Assembly: GCA_943912755.1 (NCBI GenBank)
Contig: CALTWF010000076.1
Coordinates: 1-29,165 of the forward strand
DNA: 29,165 nucleotides
Origin: an uncultured Pseudomonas sp.
GTDB lineage: Bacteria; Pseudomonadota; Gammaproteobacteria; Pseudomonadales; Pseudomonadaceae
Direction of reading: 5' to 3'
Part shown: one piece after another, positions 21,327 through 29,110 of the stretch
Position numbering within the stretch: the first letter of the stretch is position 1
How the letters are laid out: each line of letters starts with the position of its first letter
Translations under genes and position numbers: made by a program
The notes under the pieces: model-generated
Databases searched by the model: none
Told to the model about the DNA's origin: nothing
Seen by the model: the letters and a program-made list of their open reading frames with translations, nothing else

Positions 21327-22716
21327 GCTGGAGCGCTCCGTGGTCGTGTGCAGTCTTGTCGTGATGGCGATAGCCGGCGCCGGGATGATCGGCGGGCAGG
21401 TGGGCAGTGCCCTGCGGGAACAGCTTCTGGCGCAGGCTGCCGGTGTCGTAGGCGGTCTTGTACGAGCCGCGTTGTTGCAGCTCGGGGATCACCAGGTCGA
21501 TGAAGTCTTCGTAGCTTTCCGGGGTGACGGTGCGGGCCAGGTTGAAGCCGTCCAGGCCGGTGTCGGCGATCCAGCCTTCCAGCTCGTCGGCCACCTGCTG
21601 CGGCGAGCCGATCAGGGTGATGTAGCGTCCGCCCAGGGCGTGCTGGTCGAGCAGGCGACGGCGGGTCCAGTCGTTGCTTTGCAGGTTCTTGGTGGCCGAC
21701 TGGATGGCGTTGCTCTTCACGTACTGGATCGGTTCGTCCAGCGCGTAGGCGGAGAAATCGATGCCGGTGGAGCTGGAGAAATGCGCGACCCCGGCCTCGG
21801 CGCTGGCATGGCGCAGGTACTCGGCGTGCTTGGCGCGGGCCTGTTCCTCGGTGGGCGCGACGATCACGGTGATGCCCATGAACACCTTGATCGCCTCGCC
21901 GTCGCGCCCGGCGGCGACGGCGGCGGCGCGCACCTTGTCGACCTGGGCGCGGGTGGCGGCGCGGGTCTGGCCGCTGATGAACACGCATTCGGCATGCTGC
22001 CCGGCGAAGGCCAGGCCGCGCTCCGAGGCGCCGGCCTGGAACAGCACCGGGGTGCGCTGCGGCGAAGGCTCGCTGAGGTGGTAGCCCTCGACCTTGTAGA
22101 ACTCGCCGTGGTGGCGAACCTTGTGCACCTTGTCCGGACGGGCGTAGACGCGTTGCTGGCGATCCTCGATCACCGCGTCGTCTTCCCAGCTGCCTTCGAG
22201 CAGCTTGTACAGCACCTCCAGGTACTCGTCGGCCTGGTCGTAGCGGCGGTCGTGTTCGGGCTGCGCGTCCAGGCCCATGGCCTTGGCCGCGCTGTCCAGA
22301 TAGCCGGTGACGATGTTCCAGCCGACCCGGCCGCGGCTCAGGTGGTCGAGGGTGGAAAGGCGGCGGGCGAACAGGTATGGCGGCTCGTAGGTGAGATTGG
22401 CGGTCAGGCCGAAGCCAAGATGGCTGGTTACCGCGGCCATGGCAGAGACCAGCAGCAGCGGGTCGTTGACCGGCAGCTGGATCGACTCCTTCAGCGGCAC
22501 GTCCACCGACTGCTGGTAGACGTCGTAGACGCCGACGATATCGGCCAGGAACAGGCCGTCGAACAGCCCGCGCTCCAGCAGCCTGGCCAGCTCGGTCCAG
22601 TAGTCGAGGGTCTTGTACTGGTTCGAAGTGTCCCGTGGGTGGGTCCACAGGCCATGGTTGATATGCCCGACGCAGTTCATGTTGAAGGCGTTGAGCAGGA
22701 TCTTCTTCTTCGCCAT
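21319..22716 (-). CDS. NtaA/SnaA/DszA-family FMN-dependent monooxygenase
   Basis: 465-residue luciferase-fold monooxygenase of the NtaA/SnaA/SoxA(DszA) family, which uses reduced FMN from a separate reductase to oxidise substrates such as sulfones or nitrilotriacetate. Matches to DszA, recalled from memory, run along the whole length: HGLWTHPRDTSN, LLERGLFDGLFLAD, LSRGRVGWNIVTGYLDSAAKAMG, EHDRRYDQADEYLEVLYKL, PQRTPVLFQAGASERGLAFAG, and STGIDFSAYALDEPI. The frame is open to 23112, but the ATG at 22716 starts the conserved MAKKKILLNAFNMN, has GGGGG upstream and overlaps the preceding dszC stop by one base. It is co-operonic with two DszC-like enzymes and MetQNI, pointing to desulfurisation of an imported organosulfur compound. 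No flavin reductase is in the window. Confidence 0.92.
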   Translation of the reverse strand: MAKKKILLNAFNMNCVGHINHGLWTHPRDTSNQYKTLDYWTELARLLERGLFDGLFLADIVGVYDVYQQSVDVPLKESIQLPVNDPLLLVSAMAAVTSHLGFGLTANLTYEPPYLFARRLSTLDHLSRGRVGWNIVTGYLDSAAKAMGLDAQPEHDRRYDQADEYLEVLYKLLEGSWEDDAVIEDRQQRVYARPDKVHKVRHHGEFYKVEGYHLSEPSPQRTPVLFQAGASERGLAFAGQHAECVFISGQTRAATRAQVDKVRAAAVAAGRDGEAIKVFMGITVIVAPTEEQARAKHAEYLRHASAEAGVAHFSSSTGIDFSAYALDEPIQYVKSNAIQSATKNLQSNDWTRRRLLDQHALGGRYITLIGSPQQVADELEGWIADTGLDGFNLARTVTPESYEDFIDLVIPELQQRGSYKTAYDTGSLRQKLFPQGTAHLPADHPGAGYRHHDKTAHDHGALQHA

Positions 22717-23921
22717 CAGATGGTCCCCCGCAACGGCGGTTTCTGATCGTTGAGGTAGTAGTTGCCGATGGCGTGGTACTTCCAGCGCACCGGGTCGTGC
22801 AGGGTGTGGGTGCGGGCGTTGCGCCAGTGGCGGTCGAGGCCGTGCTCGGCGAGGGTGGCCTGGCTGCCGGCCAGTTCGAACAGGGTGCTGCCGGCGGCCA
22901 GGGAGATCTCGGTGCTGAGGGCACGGGCCTCGGCCACGGCGATGGAGGCGGCGGCCACGCTCTCGGCGTCGGGGGCGGCCTGGGCACGGTCGAGGTACTC
23001 GCCGGCGCGCTCCAGCAGGGCTTCGCAGGCGTGCAGGCGAATCGCCAGATGGCCGAAGGTCTTCAGGCTCAGCGGGTCTTCGACGGCCTTGTCGCTGCCG
23101 GCATCGATCCATGGCCGGGTGCGGGTGCGCACGAAGTGCAGGGCATCCTCGTAGGCGGCGCGGGCGATACCGGTGTCGATGGCGGCGTGGAGGATCTGCG
23201 CCAGCGGACCGACCGGGGTCGGCCGCTCGAAGGCGCTCTGGAACGGCACCACGTCCTCGGCATCGACCTGGACGTTGTCGAACAGCACCGAACCGCTGCC
23301 GGTGGTGCGCTGGCCGAAGCCGCTCCAGTCGTCGATCACCTTCAGGCCGCTGCTGTCGGCAGGGACGAAGGCCAGTTGCTGCACGCCGTTTTCATCGCCC
23401 ACCGAAGTGGGGATGCGCTGGGCGTAGATGGCGCCGGTCGCGTAGAACTTGCGACCGTTGATACGGAAAACTTCGCCGTCGCGGGTCAGGCGGGTGGTGC
23501 GGTCGTGGGCGGTCTTGGTGCCCAGCTCGGCCAGCGCGTTGCCGAAGCGCACGCCGGCCAATACCTCGGCGTAGAGCCGTTGTTTCTGCGCTTCGCTGCC
23601 GTTCACCCGGAGCACTTCAAGGGCATAGAAATGGTTCTGCGGAATCTGTCCCAGCGAGCTGTCGGCCTGGGCGATACGGGCGATGACTTTCGCCAGGGTG
23701 ACGCTGGACACACCGGCGCCGCCATAGGCTTTCGGCACGCTGATGCCCCACAGGCCGGAGCGCGAGAACAGCTCCAGTTCGGCATGCGGCAGGCGCCGTT
23801 CGCGGTCGCGCAGGATGCTGTCCTGTTGCAGTTGCCCGGCAATCTGTTCGGCGACGGCCAGGGCCTGGGCGTCGTCGGCGATCACCGGCACATCGTAGTG
23901 CGTAAGGGATACGTGGCTCAT
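22716..23921 (-). CDS. DszC-like flavin monooxygenase (acyl-CoA dehydrogenase fold), second copy
   Basis: 401-residue flavin-dependent monooxygenase with the acyl-CoA dehydrogenase fold, related to DszC (dibenzothiophene S-oxygenase) and SfnC. The N-terminal helical domain has ERRLPHAELELFSRSGLWGISVPKAYGGAG, the middle beta domain contains DDWSGFGQRTTGSGSVLF, and the C-terminal helices end GLDRHWRNARTHTLHDPVRWKYHAIG, the DszC-type ending. I start at ATG 23921 (MSHVSLTHYD) because the 53 residues of the longer frame are a low-complexity out-of-family extension over the intergenic gap and the end of the upstream gene. Its stop overlaps the next ATG (TGATG). Its pairing with an upstream paralogue suggests a duplication or a two-enzyme relay. 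Confidence 0.9.
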   Translation of the reverse strand: MSHVSLTHYDVPVIADDAQALAVAEQIAGQLQQDSILRDRERRLPHAELELFSRSGLWGISVPKAYGGAGVSSVTLAKVIARIAQADSSLGQIPQNHFYALEVLRVNGSEAQKQRLYAEVLAGVRFGNALAELGTKTAHDRTTRLTRDGEVFRINGRKFYATGAIYAQRIPTSVGDENGVQQLAFVPADSSGLKVIDDWSGFGQRTTGSGSVLFDNVQVDAEDVVPFQSAFERPTPVGPLAQILHAAIDTGIARAAYEDALHFVRTRTRPWIDAGSDKAVEDPLSLKTFGHLAIRLHACEALLERAGEYLDRAQAAPDAESVAAASIAVAEARALSTEISLAAGSTLFELAGSQATLAEHGLDRHWRNARTHTLHDPVRWKYHAIGNYYLNDQKPPLRGTI

Positions 23922-23943
23922 GAAGCGGGCTCCAGTGGTCTGG

Positions 23944-25185
23944 TCAAATCCAGGAATGCCGGGCGGGCAGGGTGCCGTTGAGGTGGTAGGCGCCGACCGC
24001 GTGGTATTTCCAGCGCACCGGGTCGTGCAGGGTGTGCACCCGGGCGTTGCGCCAGTGGCGGTCGAGGTTGAATTCGGCAAGGGTGGCGCGGCTGCCGGCC
24101 AGCTCCAGCAGCTTCTCGCTGGCGAGCAGGGAAATCTCGGTGCTCAGCACCTTGGCCTCGGCCACGGCGATGGAGGCGCGGGCTGCGGACTCGACCGTCA
24201 CCGGTTCGGCATCGACCTCGTCCAGCACCCTGGCGGCCTTGGCCAGCAGGGCGTTGGCGGCGTGCAGTTCGAGCTTGAGGCGGCCGATATCGGCGATCAC
24301 ATAGGGGTCGTCGCTGGCCCGTTCGACGCCGGCATCGATCCACGGGCGGGCGCGTTCGCGGACGAAGGCGATGGTGTCGTCGATGGCGGCCTCGGCGATG
24401 CCCGCATCGATGGCGGCCTGGATCAGCTGGGACACGGCGCCCTGGATATTCGGGGTATCGCCGATGCGCCAGTTGTCGATCACCAGCTCGGCCTCTACCG
24501 GCACTTCATTGAGCAGCACGGTGCCGCTGGCGGTGGTGCGCTGGCCAAAGCCGGACCAGTCGTCGGCGATGCGCAGCCCCGGGCTGCCACGGCGGACAAA
24601 GGCCATCACCTGGCGACCTTCATCGTTCAGCGCCTTGACCGCCACCCAGTGGGCGAACAGGGCGCCGGTGGAATAGAACTTCTGCCCGCTGATGACATGG
24701 CCGTCGCCCTGGCGGGTGATGCGCGCCTTCAGTTCCAGGGTGTTTTTCGTGCCGCGTTCGGGACCGGCGTTGCCGATGCGCCAGCCGTCCAGCACGGACT
24801 GGAACAGCACTTCCTTTTGCCGTTGGCTGGCGGCGCCGCGGATCAGCTGGAGGATGCCGACCTGGTTCTGCGGGATCTGCCCCAGGGCCGGGTCGGCGGC
24901 GCTGATGATGCGGAACACCTCGGCCAGGGCACTGAACGACAGGCCCGGGCCGCCGTATTCACGGGGAATGCTGATGCTGCCCAGGCCGCTGCGGGTGAAC
25001 TGCTCGACTTCGGCCCAGGGTAGCTTGCGTTGCTGGTCGCGCTTGCCGGCCTGCGGGCGGGCGATGGCGGCCAGCTCGCGGGCGGCCTGGATGGCTTCGG
25101 CGTCGCTGCGCAGGACCTTGGCGGGCAGCAGCAGCGGTGCGGTGTCCAGATCGCTATGGACGGTGGTAGTGGCGAGATTGGACAT
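23944..25185 (-). CDS. DszC-like flavin monooxygenase (acyl-CoA dehydrogenase fold), first copy
   Basis: 413-residue paralogue of the next gene and first gene of the operon. Shared blocks are the N-terminal RKLPWAEVEQFTRSGLGSISIPREYGGPG, the mid-domain DDWSGFGQRTTASGTVLL, RARPWIDAGVERASDDP, and the C-terminal NLDRHWRNARVHTLHDPVRWKYHAVG. It should oxygenate a sulfur centre using reduced flavin supplied by a partner. The chosen ATG at 25185 (MSNLATTTVHSD) follows GAGGTCAGGT; a start 17 codons upstream is possible but would add an atypical tail. An AT-rich motif shared with two other sulfur-related promoters lies 65-80 bases upstream. Substrate unknown. Confidence 0.9.
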   Translation of the reverse strand: MSNLATTTVHSDLDTAPLLLPAKVLRSDAEAIQAARELAAIARPQAGKRDQQRKLPWAEVEQFTRSGLGSISIPREYGGPGLSFSALAEVFRIISAADPALGQIPQNQVGILQLIRGAASQRQKEVLFQSVLDGWRIGNAGPERGTKNTLELKARITRQGDGHVISGQKFYSTGALFAHWVAVKALNDEGRQVMAFVRRGSPGLRIADDWSGFGQRTTASGTVLLNEVPVEAELVIDNWRIGDTPNIQGAVSQLIQAAIDAGIAEAAIDDTIAFVRERARPWIDAGVERASDDPYVIADIGRLKLELHAANALLAKAARVLDEVDAEPVTVESAARASIAVAEAKVLSTEISLLASEKLLELAGSRATLAEFNLDRHWRNARVHTLHDPVRWKYHAVGAYHLNGTLPARHSWI

Positions 25186-25249
25186 ACCTGACCTCATCTT
25201 CGGGGAAAGTGCTTGGGGTCCGGTGGTCCGGTGCATATACCGTAATCGT

Positions 25250-25263
25250 GTATAAAAATTAAT
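25250..25263 (-). promoter_or_regulatory. AT-rich promoter motif of the dszC-dszC-dszA-metQNI operon
   Basis: Read on the minus strand this is ATTAATTTTTATAC, which matches 13 of 14 bases of 8581-8594 in front of the amino-acid-type importer. It lies 65-78 bases upstream of the first start codon. A tandem GTCCGGTG pair (25218-25233) lies between motif and gene. An activator-dependent (for example CysB-type) promoter is likely but not proven. Confidence 0.4.
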
Positions 25264-25342
25264 TGAACTAACGATTGGGAATATGGATAGAAAGTCAGTT
25301 GTTGCTCTGCCAACACGGAATCAACAGCACTGCGGAGTCCTT

Positions 25343-25414
25343 TGTGGGAGCGGGTTCACCCGCGATGACGTCGGTGAATTCAACACTGCAATCGCGGGTG
25401 AACCCGCTCCCACA
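25343..25414. repeat. Paired REP between the divergent dszC and tau operons
   Basis: Inverse arms 25343-25366 and 25391-25414 of the GAGCGGGTTCACCCGCGAT class with a 24-base spacer resembling the other copies; CCTTT and AAGG extend the outer ends. It is unusual in lying between two divergent promoters rather than at a transcript 3' end. No gene is seen between 25186 and 25540. Confidence 0.92.
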
Positions 25415-25464
25415 AGGTCCGCGCGAGGCTTTGGATGTTTGTCTCCTAAGCTAATTCTAAAAAG

Positions 25465-25476
25465 TTATTTATTTTT
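25465..25476 (+). promoter_or_regulatory. AT-rich promoter motif upstream of tauA
   Basis: TTATTTATTTTT lies 65 bases upstream of the tauA ATG in a 75-base AT-rich stretch. TATTTATTTTT is identical to 8580-8590, and in both places a TTAGA sequence follows shortly after (25482-25486; 8597-8601). Probably part of a sulfur-starvation promoter; no clean sigma70 boxes are visible. Confidence 0.4.
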
Positions 25477-25540
25477 GCTTTCTTAGATCAATTAGTCTTT
25501 CAACCATTCACCACCGAACCCGCCCGCCAGGAGTCCTGTC

Positions 25541-26518
25541 ATGACCTTCTTCGCCCCGTTGCGCCTGTTTTCTGCCCTGACCCTGGCCGGTGCCGCCATG
25601 TTCGTGCAGGCCGCCGACCTGACCGTCGCCTACCAGACCACCGTCGACCCGGCCAAGGTGGCCCAGGTCGATGGCCGCTACGAGCAGGCCAGCAAGGCCA
25701 GCATCGACTGGCGCAAGTTCGACAACGGCGCCGACGTGATCACCGCCGTCGCCTCCGGTGACGTGCAGATCGGCTACCTCGGTTCCAGCCCGCTGGCCGC
25801 CGCTGCCAGCCGCAAGCTGCCGGTGGAAACCTTCCTGATCGCCACCCAGATCGGCGCCGCCGAAGCCCTGGTCGCCCGTGATGGTGCGGGAATCAATTCG
25901 CCCCAGGACCTGGTCGGCAAGAAAGTCGCCGTGCCCTTCGTTTCCACCGGCCACTACAGCCTGCTGGCAGCGCTGAAGCAGTGGAACATCGACCCGGCGA
26001 AAGTACAGATCCTCAACCTTGCCCCGCCTGCGATCACCGCCGCCTGGAAGCGCGGCGACATCGACGCCACCTACGTCTGGGATCCGGCCCTGGGTGTGGC
26101 CAAGGAGAACGGCAAGGTGCTGATCACCTCCGGCGACCTGGCGAAAAAAGGCGCGCCGACCTTCGACGCCTGGATCGTGCGCAAGGACTTCGCCGCCAAG
26201 CACCCCGAGGTGGTCAAGGCCTTTGCCAAGGTGACCCTCGACGCCTACGCCGACTACCGCAAGGACCCGCAAGCCTGGCTGGCCGACAAGGCCAACGTCG
26301 ACAAGCTGGTCAAGCTGTCCGGCGCCAAGGCCGGTGACATCCCCGGCCTGCTGCAGGGCAACGTGTTCCCGCTGGCCGGCGACCAAGTCGCCGCCCTCGG
26401 CGCACCGACCACCCAGGCCATTACCGAGACCGCGAAGTTCCTCAAGGAACAGGGCAAGGTCGAGGCCGTGCTGCCGGACTACTCGCCGTACGTCAGCGCG
26501 CAGTTCATCACCAACTGA
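25541..26518 (+). CDS. tauA: Taurine ABC transporter substrate-binding protein TauA
   Basis: 325-residue periplasmic binding protein for taurine and related sulfonates. The signal peptide (about 1-25) ends MFVQAAD. The mature part begins LTVAYQTTVDPAKVAQVDGRYEQASKASIDWRKFDNGADVITAVASGDVQIGYLGSSPLAAA, which is diagnostic for TauA. GKKVAVPFVSTGHYSLLAAL and AWKRGDIDATYVWDPALG follow. CAGGAGTCCTGTC before the ATG supplies the ribosome-binding site. It is the first gene of tauABCD, with tauB 14 bases later. The operon is normally activated under sulfate starvation; the AT-rich motif upstream is shared with the dszC operon. Confidence 0.96.
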   Translation: MTFFAPLRLFSALTLAGAAMFVQAADLTVAYQTTVDPAKVAQVDGRYEQASKASIDWRKFDNGADVITAVASGDVQIGYLGSSPLAAAASRKLPVETFLIATQIGAAEALVARDGAGINSPQDLVGKKVAVPFVSTGHYSLLAALKQWNIDPAKVQILNLAPPAITAAWKRGDIDATYVWDPALGVAKENGKVLITSGDLAKKGAPTFDAWIVRKDFAAKHPEVVKAFAKVTLDAYADYRKDPQAWLADKANVDKLVKLSGAKAGDIPGLLQGNVFPLAGDQVAALGAPTTQAITETAKFLKEQGKVEAVLPDYSPYVSAQFITN

Positions 26519-26532
26519 GTCACGGAGTCGTC

Positions 26533-27327
26533 ATGGCCCTGCTGCAACTGGAGCGCATCAGCGCACAGTACCCCGGCGCCGCCGAACCGGTGCTGTCCGA
26601 TATCTCACTGAGCCTTGGCCCCCAGCAATTGCTGGTGGCCCTCGGCCCTTCCGGCAGCGGCAAGACCTCGCTGCTCAACCTGATCGCCGGCTTCGTCAGC
26701 CCCAGCGCCGGGCGCATCAGCCTTGACGGGGTGCCGGTGCAAGGGCCTGGCGCCGAGCGTGGCGTGGTGTTCCAGGACGATGCCCTGCTGCCCTGGCAGG
26801 ACGTGCTGGCCAACGTCGCCTTTGGCCTGGAGCTGGCCGGGGTGCCCCGTGCCCAGCGCGAGAAGACCGCCCGCGAGATGCTGGCGCTGGTGGACCTTGC
26901 CGACTTCGCCGAACGGCGCATCTGGCAACTGTCCGGCGGGCAGAAACAGCGCGTCGGCCTGGCCCGGGCGCTGGCCGCCGACCCTCGGGTGTTGCTGATG
27001 GACGAGCCCTTTGGCGCCCTCGACGCCTTTACCCGCGAGCAGATGCAGGAATTGCTGCTGCAGGTCTGGCAGCGCACGGCCAAGCCGGTGTTCCTGATTA
27101 CCCATGACATCGAGGAAGCGGTATTTCTCGCCACCGACCTGATCCTGCTGGCGCCCAATCCGGGGCGCGTGGTCGAACGCCTGCACCTGGACTTCGGCCA
27201 GCGCTACGCGGCCGGCGAGTCGGCGCGCTCGATCAAGTCCGATCCACGCTTTATCGAAACCCGCGAGCATGTGCTGGCGCAGGTGTTTTCCCAACGCAGC
27301 GCCGCCGGGCGGCAGGAGTTCGCATGA
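26533..27327 (+). CDS. tauB: Taurine ABC transporter ATP-binding protein TauB
   Basis: 264-residue ATPase of the nitrate/sulfonate/taurine group. Walker A is GPSGSGKT (38-45), the Q-loop VVFQDDALLPWQDVLANVAFGLEL, the signature LSGGQKQR, Walker B VLLMDEPFGALDAFTREQMQ and the H-loop THDIEEAVFLATDLILLAPNPGRV, all in the form typical of TauB/SsuB. It should hydrolyse ATP to drive TauC. The ATG lies 14 bases after the tauA stop with GGAG upstream, and its stop overlaps tauC by ATGA. Confidence 0.95.
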   Translation: MALLQLERISAQYPGAAEPVLSDISLSLGPQQLLVALGPSGSGKTSLLNLIAGFVSPSAGRISLDGVPVQGPGAERGVVFQDDALLPWQDVLANVAFGLELAGVPRAQREKTAREMLALVDLADFAERRIWQLSGGQKQRVGLARALAADPRVLLMDEPFGALDAFTREQMQELLLQVWQRTAKPVFLITHDIEEAVFLATDLILLAPNPGRVVERLHLDFGQRYAAGESARSIKSDPRFIETREHVLAQVFSQRSAAGRQEFA

Positions 27328-28154
27328 GCAGCCTCGACCTGCCGGTAACGGCCAAACCGACCGCCGCTGCGCCGCGTGCGCCGCGCACCCTGAGCACCCG
27401 CTGGATCAGCGGCCTGACCCTCGCCAGCCTGCTGGCGCTGTGGTGGCTGGTGACCGCTGCGGAGTGGATCGAGCCGCTGTTCCTGCCCTCGCCTGAAGCG
27501 GTGCTGGGCAAGGCCTGGGTGCTGCTGACCGCGGGCTACATGGATTCCACCCTGTGGCAGCACCTCGGTGCCAGCCTCGGTCGCATCGGCCTGGCCCTGG
27601 GCGCGGCGATCCTCAGCGCGATCCCGATCGGCATCGCCATCGGCCACAACCGCATCGCCCGCGGCATCCTCGATCCGCTGATCGAGTTCTACCGGCCGAT
27701 CCCGCCGCTGGCCTACCTGCCGCTGATCGTGATCTGGTGCGGCATCGGCGAGCTGTCCAAGGTGCTGCTGATCTACCTGGCGATCTTCGCCCCGATCGCC
27801 ATTGCCACCGCCACCGGCGTGCGCACCGTCGACCCTGCCAGGCTGCGCGCCGCGCAGTCGCTGGGGGCGAGCAAGGTGCAGCTGATCCGCCACGTGATCC
27901 TGCCCAGCGCCTTGCCGGACATCCTCACCGGCGTGCGCATCGGCCTGGGCGTGGGCTGGTCGACCCTGGTCGCCGCCGAGCTGATCGCCGCCACCAGCGG
28001 CCTGGGCTTCATGGTCCAGTCGGCGGCGCAGTTCCTGGTCACCGACGTGGTGGTGCTGGGCATCCTGGTCATCGCCCTGATCGCCTTCGCCCTGGAAATG
28101 GGCCTGCGCGCCCTGCAACGCAAGCTGGTGCCATGGCACGGGCAGAGCCACTGA
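27324..28154 (+). CDS. tauC: Taurine ABC transporter permease TauC
   Basis: 276-residue inner-membrane permease of the TauC/SsuC family. A cytoplasmic Ala/Pro-rich tail (about 1-30) precedes about six helices. Typical text is FLPSPEAVLGKAWVLL, IEFYRPIPPLAYLPLIVIWCGIGELSKVLLIYLAIFAPI, and the EAA loop AAQSLGASKVQLIRHVILPSALPDILTGVRIGLGVGWSTLVAAELI. It starts inside the tauB stop (ATGA) and ends 24 bases before tauD. The homodimer should form the sulfonate channel. Confidence 0.95.
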   Translation: MSSLDLPVTAKPTAAAPRAPRTLSTRWISGLTLASLLALWWLVTAAEWIEPLFLPSPEAVLGKAWVLLTAGYMDSTLWQHLGASLGRIGLALGAAILSAIPIGIAIGHNRIARGILDPLIEFYRPIPPLAYLPLIVIWCGIGELSKVLLIYLAIFAPIAIATATGVRTVDPARLRAAQSLGASKVQLIRHVILPSALPDILTGVRIGLGVGWSTLVAAELIAATSGLGFMVQSAAQFLVTDVVVLGILVIALIAFALEMGLRALQRKLVPWHGQSH

Positions 28155-28178
28155 ATCGAATTGCATAGTGAGACAGAC

Positions 28179-29012
28179 ATGAGCCTGATCATTACCCCGC
28201 TGAGCCCGGCGCTCGGTGCGCTTATCAGTGGCGTGGACCTGAGCCGCGCGCTCGACACCGCCACCCGCGATGCCATCGAACAGGCATTGCTCGAACACCA
28301 GGTGCTGTTCTTCCGCGAGCAGTCGATCACCCCGCGGCAGCAGGCGGACTTCGCCGCGCGCTTCGGCGACCTGCATATCCACCCGATCTACCCCAACGTG
28401 CCGGACACCCCGCAGGTGCTGGTACTCGACACCGCCGTCACCGACGTGCGCGACAACGCCATCTGGCACACCGACGTGACCTTCCTGCCGACCCCGGCAT
28501 TGGGGGCGGTACTGGCGGCCAAGCAGGTGCCGGCGTTTGGCGGGGATACCTTGTGGGCCAGCGGCATCGCGGCCTTCGAGGCGCTGTCCGAGCCGCTGAG
28601 GCGCCTGCTGGACGGACTGACGGCGACCCATGACTTCACCAAGTCATTCCCGCTGGAGCGCTTCGGCAGCACGCCGGAGGACCTGGCGCGCTGGGAGGCC
28701 ACGCGCAAGGCCAACCCGCCGATCTCGCACCCGGTGATTCGCACGCATCCGGTGAGTGGCAGGAAGTCGTTGTTCGTCAGTGACGGCTTCACCACGCGGA
28801 TCAACGAGCTGGGCGAGCAGGAGAGCGAGGCGATTTTGAAGCTGCTGTTCGCCCATGCGACGCGGCCGGAATTCACCATTCGCTGGCGCTGGCAGGAAGG
28901 GGATGTGGCGTTCTGGGATAACCGCGTGACCCAGCATTACGCGGTGGATGATTACCGGCCGCAGCGGCGGGTGATGCATCGGGCGACGATCCTGGGGGAT
29001 GTGCCCTTCTGA
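28179..29012 (+). CDS. tauD: Taurine dioxygenase TauD
   Basis: 277-residue Fe(II)/2-oxoglutarate dioxygenase that converts taurine to sulfite and aminoacetaldehyde, giving sulfur for cysteine synthesis. The iron ligands are visible: His97 and Asp99 in IWHTDVTF and His253 in RVTQHYAVDDY. Arg264 and Arg268 in PQRRVMHRATILGD fit the 2-oxoglutarate- and sulfonate-binding arginines of E. coli TauD by spacing. SFPLERFG and the NPPISHPVIRTHPVSGRKSLFVS block are also classical. The ATG at 28179 gives the family start MSLIITPLSPALGA; an in-frame TTG at 28161 would only add six residues. It is the last tau gene and ends just before a paired REP. Confidence 0.96.
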   Translation: MSLIITPLSPALGALISGVDLSRALDTATRDAIEQALLEHQVLFFREQSITPRQQADFAARFGDLHIHPIYPNVPDTPQVLVLDTAVTDVRDNAIWHTDVTFLPTPALGAVLAAKQVPAFGGDTLWASGIAAFEALSEPLRRLLDGLTATHDFTKSFPLERFGSTPEDLARWEATRKANPPISHPVIRTHPVSGRKSLFVSDGFTTRINELGEQESEAILKLLFAHATRPEFTIRWRWQEGDVAFWDNRVTQHYAVDDYRPQRRVMHRATILGDVPF

Positions 29013-29035
29013 AACTCATGAGGCTCCGCGAACCC

Positions 29036-29107
29036 TGTGGGAGCGGGTTCACCCGCGATTACGCCAGTGGCTTCACCACCGCAATCGCGGGTAAACCCGC
29101 TCCCACA
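29036..29107. repeat. Paired REP after tauD
   Basis: Arms 29036-29059 and 29084-29107 of the GAGCGGGTTCACCCGCGAT class; the right arm carries a T (GGGTAAACCCG) where the left has C, so one pair is a mismatch. The 24-base spacer resembles the other pairs. An apparent insertion-sequence end begins three bases later. Confidence 0.9.
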
Positions 29108-29110
29108 AAA

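Noticed and set aside
22717..23112. N-terminal extension of the DszA-like monooxygenase
   Set aside because: It overlaps the conserved end of the DszC-like gene in another frame; family similarity begins exactly at ATG 22716.
23922..24080. N-terminal extension of the second DszC-like protein
   Set aside because: Low-complexity Thr/Pro/Cys sequence overlapping the previous gene; the family start is at 23921.
28161..28178. TTG start for tauD six codons upstream
   Set aside because: The added residues do not match TauD proteins and the ATG at 28179 gives the family N-terminus.
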